From an uncultured Micrococcales bacterium (GTDB taxonomy: Bacteria > Actinomycetota > Actinomycetes > Actinomycetales > Microbacteriaceae): a stretch of 12,710 nucleotides of DNA. The notes below the pieces were generated by a model that did no database searches, was not told the DNA's origin, and was given only the letters and a program-made list of their open reading frames with translations. Where the stretch lies: NCBI GenBank assembly GCA_903853515.1, contig CAINTU010000025.1:1-12710 (forward strand), read 5' to 3'. Below, in pieces: positions 7,983-12,710 of this stretch (position 1 is the stretch's first letter; each line of letters opens with the position of its first letter). The translations under genes and the position numbers were made by a program.

Positions 7983-8870
7983 ATGTCGATTTTTCTAGAC
8001 GAAAACAGCAAGATCATCGTTCAGGGCATGACCGGTTCTGAAGGCATGAAGCACACTCGCCGCATGCTTGCCGGCGGCTCAAACATTGTCGGTGGCGTGA
8101 ACCCACGCAAGGCCGGCGAGACCGTCGAGGTTGATGGCAAGTCGCTGCCAGTATTCGGCAGCGTCGCCGAGGCGATGGGCGCTACCGGTGCAAACGTTTC
8201 GGTGATCTTTGTGCCGCCTGCATTTGCAAAGGCCGCGGTCATCGAAGCGATTGACGCGCAGATTGAGCTTGCCGTTGTGATTACCGAAGGCATCCCAGTG
8301 CACGACAGTGCAAACTTCTGGGCCTATAACTTGCAGCAGGGCGCAAAGACTCGCATCATCGGTCCTAACTGCCCAGGCATCATCAGCCCGGGTAAATCAA
8401 ACGCTGGCATCACCCCGTCTGACATTTCGGGCGCAGGGCCAATTGGTCTCGTCTCAAAGTCGGGCACGCTTACTTACCAGATGATGTATGAACTGCGCGA
8501 AATCGGTATTTCGACCGCAATCGGAATCGGTGGTGACCCAATCATCGGCACCACTCACATTGACGCACTCGCCGCATTCGAAGCAGACCCAGAGACCAAG
8601 GCGATTGTTTTGATCGGTGAAATTGGTGGCGACAGCGAAGAGAAGGCAGCCGCCTATATCAAGGCAAATGTCACCAAGCCTGTCGTCGCATATGTTGCTG
8701 GCTTCACAGCCCCAGAGGGCAAGACCATGGGCCACGCCGGCGCAATCGTTTCTGGTTCTGCTGGTACTGCTCAAGCTAAAAAAGAAGCCTTTGAAGCCTG
8801 TGGCGTCAAAGTTGGCAAGACACCTAGCGAAACTGCCGCGCTTATGCGCGAGGTTATCGCAAACCTCTAA
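7983..8870 (+). CDS. sucD: Succinyl-CoA synthetase alpha subunit
   Basis: This is the catalytic partner of SucC, carrying the CoA-binding Rossmann domain and the phospho-histidine. The 295 residues show GMTGSEGMKHTRRM (CoA-binding loop), VVITEGIPVHD, GPNCPGIISPG, SKSGTLTYQ, GGDPIIGT, IGEIGGDSEEKAA, and the active-site GHAGAIVSG with His251 (equivalent to the phosphorylated His246 of E. coli). It starts 33 bases after sucC with only a weak purine stretch (GAAAG) upstream, so it is probably translated from the same message. The last codons form a perfect 6-bp hairpin, and the next gene starts 3 bases after its stop. Confidence 0.97.
   Translation: MSIFLDENSKIIVQGMTGSEGMKHTRRMLAGGSNIVGGVNPRKAGETVEVDGKSLPVFGSVAEAMGATGANVSVIFVPPAFAKAAVIEAIDAQIELAVVITEGIPVHDSANFWAYNLQQGAKTRIIGPNCPGIISPGKSNAGITPSDISGAGPIGLVSKSGTLTYQMMYELREIGISTAIGIGGDPIIGTTHIDALAAFEADPETKAIVLIGEIGGDSEEKAAAYIKANVTKPVVAYVAGFTAPEGKTMGHAGAIVSGSAGTAQAKKEAFEACGVKVGKTPSETAALMREVIANL
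8850..8867 (+). other. Hairpin at the sucD-perM junction
   Basis: GAGGTT (8850-8855) and AACCTC (8862-8867) are perfect 6-bp complements around a 6-base loop. They end directly at the sucD stop codon and 6 bases before the GTG of the next gene. The left arm contains GAGG, the only Shine-Dalgarno-like sequence near that GTG, though it is about 20 bases away. No T-run follows, so it is not a classical terminator. A ribosome finishing sucD would melt it. Structure seen; role inferred; could be chance within coding sequence. Confidence 0.35.
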
Positions 8871-8873
8871 ACC

Positions 8874-10130
8874 GTGCGAGCTCGGGCAATTGTTTATGGC
8901 GCTCTAGAAGCGGCAACTGTTGTCGCGTTCGGCTACCTATCGATTGCCGTATTAAACATTTTGGTTTGGGCAATTGAGCGTGACCCTTCGTCAAGTTTTT
9001 CTGGTGCAATCGCAGGCGCAACCGACGTTTGGGTGCTCGCTCAAGGTGCCACACTCTTTTCGGCCGCCGGTGTTGTTGCCGGGCTAAAGGTGCCAGCATA
9101 TTTTGTGTCGCTCGCACCGTTTGGTCTGACCGCATTCTTGATTTGGCTCGGCTTTCGGGCAGGGCGTCGCATTAGCGGTTTTCAGAATCTATTGCTCGCC
9201 TGGTTTTCTGGCATCGCAATCTTTGGCGCTCTTTCGCTAACCATCACCGAAGCCGCGATCAACAAAGTCTTTAGCCCACTTTGGTGGCAAGGATTCAGTT
9301 ACCCGACCGCAATGTTTGCCGCCGCAAGTTTCGTTGGCGCGATGGTTGCCGATGCAAGAATCGGGCGCTTGCTGCAAGAGGGCGAGGCGCCTGTTCGCTC
9401 AAGGGTTCGCAATATCGTGGCAGCACGAGTTGACCGAATGCCGTGGGGTCTAAAGCCGTTGGTTTCACCTGCACTTCGCGCCGGCACTGCGGTCGTCGCA
9501 ATTTTGATCGCGGCAGCAAGCATTGTGATTGCTGTGCTGTTTGCAATCAACTGGGTTGAAGTAACCCGTCTATATGAGTCGCTTCAGCTTTCGTTTTTGG
9601 GCAGCGTGACTGTCACCGCTGGCGAGTTTGGCTATCTGCCAAACCTGATTGTTTACTTTGCCTCGTGGTTCTCTGGCGTGGGTTTCTCAATCGGCACGGG
9701 TTCGTCGATTTCACCGCTTGGCACAGTGCTCGGGCCAATCCCTGATTTGCCAATGCTTGGCATTTTGCCTAACGGCAGCAACAGCATCTGGATTGCTGCG
9801 ATTCTGGTTCCGTTGCTAGCAGCTTTTGCAGCGACGCTGCTGGTTAAATCGCACACCTCTGCACTGCGATTCAACTATGCCAACCCGCTTTCGGCTGCCC
9901 TGGCATTGGGCATAGGCATCGGCGTTGTCGCTGCATTAGAACTAGGATTTTTGGCTTGGCTAACCAGCGGTTCGATCGGCCCAGGCCGAATGGTTGACGT
10001 TGGCGTGAATCCGTTTTTGTTAATGGCAGTCAGTTTCGTTGAGGTCGCTATCGCCTCAACCCTGGCGGCATTCTTTAGCGCTCGACCCGAGCGCGCCGAC
10101 CAAAACATAATCAATGCGATCAGAAAATAG
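8874..10130 (+). CDS. DUF6350/PerM-like multi-pass membrane protein
   Basis: The 418-residue protein is very hydrophobic, with about nine or ten likely membrane segments (approximately 7-33, 48-68, 73-97, 105-130, 143-160, 205-230, 250-272, 303-325, 338-368 and 378-400). A basic loop at about 165-195 (RSRVRNIVAARVDR) is probably cytoplasmic. No catalytic motif is seen. The assignment rests mainly on context: actinobacteria carry a DUF6350 membrane protein between sucD and purN, and in M. tuberculosis this is PerM (Rv0955), reported to support cell division and persistence. That this protein shares the role is inference. GTG start, 3 bases after the sucD stop and with no close ribosome binding site, points to translational coupling. 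Its 3' end meets or overlaps purN. Confidence 0.75.
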   Translation: MRARAIVYGALEAATVVAFGYLSIAVLNILVWAIERDPSSSFSGAIAGATDVWVLAQGATLFSAAGVVAGLKVPAYFVSLAPFGLTAFLIWLGFRAGRRISGFQNLLLAWFSGIAIFGALSLTITEAAINKVFSPLWWQGFSYPTAMFAAASFVGAMVADARIGRLLQEGEAPVRSRVRNIVAARVDRMPWGLKPLVSPALRAGTAVVAILIAAASIVIAVLFAINWVEVTRLYESLQLSFLGSVTVTAGEFGYLPNLIVYFASWFSGVGFSIGTGSSISPLGTVLGPIPDLPMLGILPNGSNSIWIAAILVPLLAAFAATLLVKSHTSALRFNYANPLSAALALGIGIGVVAALELGFLAWLTSGSIGPGRMVDVGVNPFLLMAVSFVEVAIASTLAAFFSARPERADQNIINAIRK

Positions 10131-10134
10131 TCGA

Positions 10135-10716
10135 ATGCTCAAAGTTGTCGTGTTGATTTCAGGTGGCGGTTCTAATCTGCTTGCCCTGCTAAAGGCCAGC
10201 GCGAATCCGCTCTATGGCATCAGAATCGTCGCTGTTGGCGCAGACAAGCCTGCACCCGGTCTCGAACATGCTGAACTTTTCGATGTCGACACATTCGTTG
10301 TTGAGCCTGGCCGATTCTCTACGCGCGAGGCCTGGGCCGAAAAGCTACTGTCAAACGTTCAACATTTCGAACCAGATCTTGTTGTGCTTGCCGGGTTCAT
10401 GCGAATCTTGCCGGCGAATTTTGTTGATGCGCTCGCGCCGAAACTAATCAACACCCACCCTTCATTGCTGCCTAAATACCCTGGCGCCCATGCAGTGGCT
10501 GATGCTTTGGCTGCGGGCGAGAGCGAGACCGGTGTAACCATTCATTACGTCGACAACGGGGTCGACACTGGCAAGCCAATCGTGCAGCAGCGCGTCGCAA
10601 TAGAGCCGGGCGACGATGAAACCAAACTGCACGAAAGAATCAAAGTGGTCGAACGCGACCTTTTGGTTCAAACCGTTGGCAAGATCGCCGATGGCTCGCT
10701 TCAACTAATTCACTAA
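10135..10716 (+). CDS. purN: Phosphoribosylglycinamide formyltransferase (GAR transformylase)
   Basis: PurN transfers the formyl group of 10-formyltetrahydrofolate to GAR, giving FGAR, in purine synthesis. With the start at 10135 it has 193 residues: MLKVVVLISGGGSN opens the fold (phosphate-binding Gly loop), then AGFMRILP, INTHPSLLPKYPGAHAV and HYVDNGVDTGKP. In this numbering the catalytic residues fall at Asn106, His108 and Asp144, identical to E. coli PurN. That favours this ATG over the in-frame ATG at 10114, which would add seven residues (MRSENSR) and overlap the upstream gene by 17 bases. From 10135 the gap to the preceding stop is 4 bases, so coupling is likely; no strong Shine-Dalgarno is seen for either start. 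The last codons run into an 8-bp tandem array. Confidence 0.95.
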   Translation: MLKVVVLISGGGSNLLALLKASANPLYGIRIVAVGADKPAPGLEHAELFDVDTFVVEPGRFSTREAWAEKLLSNVQHFEPDLVVLAGFMRILPANFVDALAPKLINTHPSLLPKYPGAHAVADALAAGESETGVTIHYVDNGVDTGKPIVQQRVAIEPGDDETKLHERIKVVERDLLVQTVGKIADGSLQLIH

Positions 10717-10748
10717 TCAACTGGTCAACTTATCAACTCGTCAACTGC
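10701..10748 (+). repeat. 8-bp tandem array TCAACTNN across the purN stop and purH leader
   Basis: Six consecutive octamers are seen: TCAACTAA (10701), TTCACTAA (10709, two changes, containing the purN stop at 10714-10716), TCAACTGG (10717), TCAACTTA (10725), TCAACTCG (10733) and TCAACTGC (10741). The first six bases are constant in five of six, and the last two vary. Half of the array is untranslated leader before purH, whose AGGG ribosome binding site (10769-10772) lies further down. No hairpin or riboswitch fold is apparent. Function unknown. Confidence 0.8.
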
Positions 10749-10780
10749 ACATATCGGCACCAACAGACAGGGCAACTCAA

Positions 10781-12430
10781 ATGGCTGCAAACACTAACTA
10801 TGAAGCAAGTGATTACCGTCACCGCGATCGCGTTTTGGTTCGCCGCGCCTTGATTTCGGTGTCTGACAAGACTGGCCTGATCGAACTCGCCAAAGCCCTC
10901 AATGACTCGGGCGTTTCGTTGGTTTCAACCGGTTCGACAGCAAAAACTATTGCCGAAGCGGGCATTGTCGTCACCGAAGTCAGCCAAGTCACCGGTTTTC
11001 AAGAAGCGCTAGACGGCCGCGTAAAAACCCTTCATCCTAAAATTCACGGTGGCCTATTGGCAGATATGCGCCTTGCCAACCACGAGCAGCAGTTGCACGA
11101 ACTCGACATCGAACCCTTTGAACTTGTGGTGGTGAATCTTTACCCGTTCGTGAAGACCGTCGAGTCTGGCGCGAAGGGCGACGCCGTCATCGATCAGATA
11201 GATATCGGCGGGCCGGCCATGGTGCGAGCGGCTGCCAAGAATCACGCCAACGTTGCCATAGTGGTCGACCCATCGCGTTACTCAGAAATTATCAAGGCGG
11301 TGGGTGAGGGCGGTACCACGCTGAACCAACGTCGAGACCTAGCCGCTGAGGCATTTGCCCACACCGCAAAATACGACACAGCAGTTGCCGCTTGGTTCGC
11401 GGCCGAAGCTCAGGCGCGAAACTTGCCTGGCAGTAACGCTGAGACCGCACATAAGAATCCTGGGTTCGCAAAATCACTTGAGATTTCAGCTGAGCTGCAA
11501 CATGTTTTGCGCTACGGCGAAAACGGGCACCAGGCGGCGGCGATTTATCGCAGCACAGCATCGGGTGCAGTTTCTGGCATCGCTCAAGCGCGCATGCACG
11601 GCGGCAAAGAGATGTCTTATAACAACTATGTCGACGCAGATGCAGCGGTGCGTGCAGCCTACGACTTTAGTGAACCTGCTGTTGCGATTATCAAGCACGC
11701 GAATCCATGTGGCATCGCCATCGCTGGTGCCGACCAGGCAGACCCGATTTCTTATGCGCACGCTCAAGCGTTTTTGTGCGACCGAGAATCAGCATTCGGT
11801 GGTGTGGTTGCCGCTAACCGCAAAGTCACGATGCCGATGGCACAGGCAATCATGGATGTCTTCACCGAGGTTCTTATAGCTCCTAGCTATGACCTTGAGG
11901 CGCTGCGCCTATTGACTACCAACCGCAAGAACCTGCGCATTCTCGAGCTGCCCGTGAACTATTCACGTGAGGCTCTCGAGCTTCGTCAAATCTCGGGCGG
12001 CTTCTTGTTGCAAGAGACCGATGACTTTACAAACTTCACAAGTCGCGGTTGGAAGCAGGTTTCTGGAACCAGGCCAGATGATGCAACCATGGCTGACCTC
12101 GAGTTTGCCTGGCGAGCAATTCGATCGGTGAAATCAAACGGCATTTTGCTAGCTCACGATCTTGCTTCGGTTGGCGTTGGCATGGGCCAAGTTAACCGCG
12201 TTGATTCTTGTCGCCTTGCGGTCACACGTGCTGACTTCAGAGCCAAGGGCTCTGTTGCCGCCAGTGACGCATTTTTTCCGTTTGCCGATGGCCTGCAGGT
12301 GCTTATCGATGCGGGCGTCAAAGCCGTTGTGCAGCCAGGCGGGTCGGTTCGTGACGAAGAGGTCATCGCTGCAGCTAAAGAGGCAGGCGTTGCTATGTTT
12401 TTCACAGGCGAGCGCCACTTCTATCACTAA
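10781..12430 (+). CDS. purH: Bifunctional AICAR transformylase / IMP cyclohydrolase
   Basis: PurH performs the last two steps to IMP: formylation of AICAR, then ring closure. The 549 residues split into an N-terminal cyclohydrolase domain (about 18-210: RALISVSDKTGLIELAKAL, STGSTAKTI, GRVKTLHPKIHGGLL, VVNLYPF, IDIGGPAMVRAAAKNH) and a C-terminal transformylase domain (LRYGENGHQ, GGKEMSYNNYVDADAA, IIKHANPCGIA with the catalytic Lys305-His306 pair, ESAFGGVVAANR, SNGILLAH, FFPFADGLQVLIDAG, ending FTGERHFYH). Length is slightly above the usual 515-540 because of a short polar N-terminal extension of about 17 residues. AGGG (10769-10772) sits 8 bases before the ATG. purN lies 64 bases upstream on the same strand, consistent with joint transcription. 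Confidence 0.97.
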   Translation: MAANTNYEASDYRHRDRVLVRRALISVSDKTGLIELAKALNDSGVSLVSTGSTAKTIAEAGIVVTEVSQVTGFQEALDGRVKTLHPKIHGGLLADMRLANHEQQLHELDIEPFELVVVNLYPFVKTVESGAKGDAVIDQIDIGGPAMVRAAAKNHANVAIVVDPSRYSEIIKAVGEGGTTLNQRRDLAAEAFAHTAKYDTAVAAWFAAEAQARNLPGSNAETAHKNPGFAKSLEISAELQHVLRYGENGHQAAAIYRSTASGAVSGIAQARMHGGKEMSYNNYVDADAAVRAAYDFSEPAVAIIKHANPCGIAIAGADQADPISYAHAQAFLCDRESAFGGVVAANRKVTMPMAQAIMDVFTEVLIAPSYDLEALRLLTTNRKNLRILELPVNYSREALELRQISGGFLLQETDDFTNFTSRGWKQVSGTRPDDATMADLEFAWRAIRSVKSNGILLAHDLASVGVGMGQVNRVDSCRLAVTRADFRAKGSVAASDAFFPFADGLQVLIDAGVKAVVQPGGSVRDEEVIAAAKEAGVAMFFTGERHFYH

Positions 12431-12513
12431 ATCGAAGCCCCCAAGCCAATAGGCTAGTTACAGAGTTTTAGCGAAAAGCTAACCACACCCACTTATTCCC
12501 ACAAGGAGCAATC
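12431..12513 (+). promoter_or_regulatory. purH-mdh spacer with possible mdh promoter and strong ribosome binding site
   Basis: The 83-base gap contains TAGGCT (12450-12455), which fits the actinobacterial TANNNT -10 form, although no good -35 is seen 16-19 bases upstream. A 5-bp hairpin TTAGC/GCTAA (12468-12472 and 12478-12482, loop GAAAA) follows without a T-run. AAGGAG (12503-12508) lies 5 bases before the mdh ATG and is the best Shine-Dalgarno in the window, suggesting strong, independently initiated expression of mdh. Promoter call is tentative; the ribosome binding site is clear. Confidence 0.4.
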
Positions 12514-12710
12514 ATGGCCCGCCACGGCAAAGTTTCAGTTATCGGTTCAGGTTTTTATGGCACCACCACTGCACAGCGGTTGGCCGCCTACGACATTTTT
12601 GACACCGTCGTCTTGACTGACATTCTCGAAGGCAAGCCAGAGGGTATTGCTCTCGACATGAACCAGTCACGCGCAATCGAAGGCTATGAGACCAAGGTTG
12701 TCGGCGCGAC
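12514..12710 (+). CDS. mdh: Malate dehydrogenase, LDH-like type (N-terminal part, cut by window edge)
   Basis: Only the first 65 codons are present. They show the NAD-binding Rossmann start KVSVIGSGFYGTTTAQRLA (Gly-x-Gly-x-x-Gly), the acidic strand end VVLTDILEG whose Asp would bind the NAD ribose and favour NAD over NADP, and ALDMNQSRAIEGYETKVVG, typical of the LDH-like malate dehydrogenases. Family members oxidise malate to oxaloacetate in the TCA cycle, matching the nearby sucCD. The substrate-deciding loop lies beyond the right edge, so lactate dehydrogenase is not strictly excluded, but the LDMNQS-type helix and the context favour malate. Confidence 0.85.
   Translation, partial: MARHGKVSVIGSGFYGTTTAQRLAAYDIFDTVVLTDILEGKPEGIALDMNQSRAIEGYETKVVGA

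Noticed and set aside
10701..10748. CRISPR array or attachment-site repeat
   Set aside because: The unit is only 8 bp with a 2-base variable part, there are no spacers, no cas genes and no integrase nearby.
10717..10780. Purine riboswitch upstream of purH
   Set aside because: The 64-base leader is too short and shows no three-way junction, conserved purine-aptamer bases or terminator hairpin.
11355..11879. A 174-codon plus-strand ORF inside purH
   Set aside because: It is a +1 frame shadow of purH, rich in Arg, Thr and Cys with no recognisable domain, while the purH frame is intact and fully conserved through this region.
4440..12513. A hidden accessory or defence system among the housekeeping genes
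   Set aside because: Every gene from 4453 to the right edge belongs to a core family in a known actinobacterial order, gaps are short, and no codon-use shift, integrase or toxin-antitoxin gene is visible.

Overview
The window looks like chromosomal core DNA from an actinobacterium, most likely a small-genome Microbacteriaceae-type organism such as the freshwater Luna-like lineages. This is an inference from three things: moderate GC (roughly 50-55% by eye, low for Actinobacteria), the gene order pcrA/uvrD1 - sucC - sucD - perM-like membrane protein - purN - purH, which mirrors the Mycobacterium tuberculosis Rv0949-Rv0957 neighbourhood, and the actinobacterial character of the individual proteins. 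No tRNA, rRNA, CRISPR array, insertion sequence or prophage gene was seen.

Layout. (1) Positions 1-3317, minus strand: the 5' 1,105 codons of a very large secreted surface protein whose end lies beyond the left edge. It has a signal peptide, a glycine-rich domain, an Ig-like segment, two putative-Ig (He_PIG-like) domains and a run of about 90-residue repeats, each with a cysteine pair. (2) Positions 3318-3498: a divergent intergenic region with a nested inverted repeat. (3) Positions 3499-12430, plus strand: a glycerophosphodiester phosphodiesterase, the DNA helicase PcrA/UvrD1, both subunits of succinyl-CoA synthetase, a multi-pass DUF6350/PerM-like membrane protein, and two late purine synthesis enzymes (PurN, PurH). 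All are tightly packed, with gaps of 3-64 bases. (4) Positions 12514-12710, plus strand: the start of an LDH-type malate dehydrogenase with its own strong ribosome binding site.

How the genes work together. SucCD and Mdh are TCA-cycle enzymes. PurN makes formyl-GAR, and PurH later carries out the last two steps to IMP; both use 10-formyltetrahydrofolate. PcrA is a repair helicase and the PerM-like protein is probably linked to the cell envelope or division. The plus-strand run is therefore a housekeeping transcription unit (or several overlapping ones) of mixed function, preserved by synteny rather than by a common pathway.

I did not find a convincing new defence, mobile or biosynthetic system. 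The points most worth a second look are the modular cysteine-repeat surface protein, the nested inverted repeat in its divergent promoter region, an 8-bp tandem array spanning the purN stop codon and the purH leader, a hairpin at the sucD/perM junction, and a 12-bp tandem repeat that makes up the tail of the phosphodiesterase.
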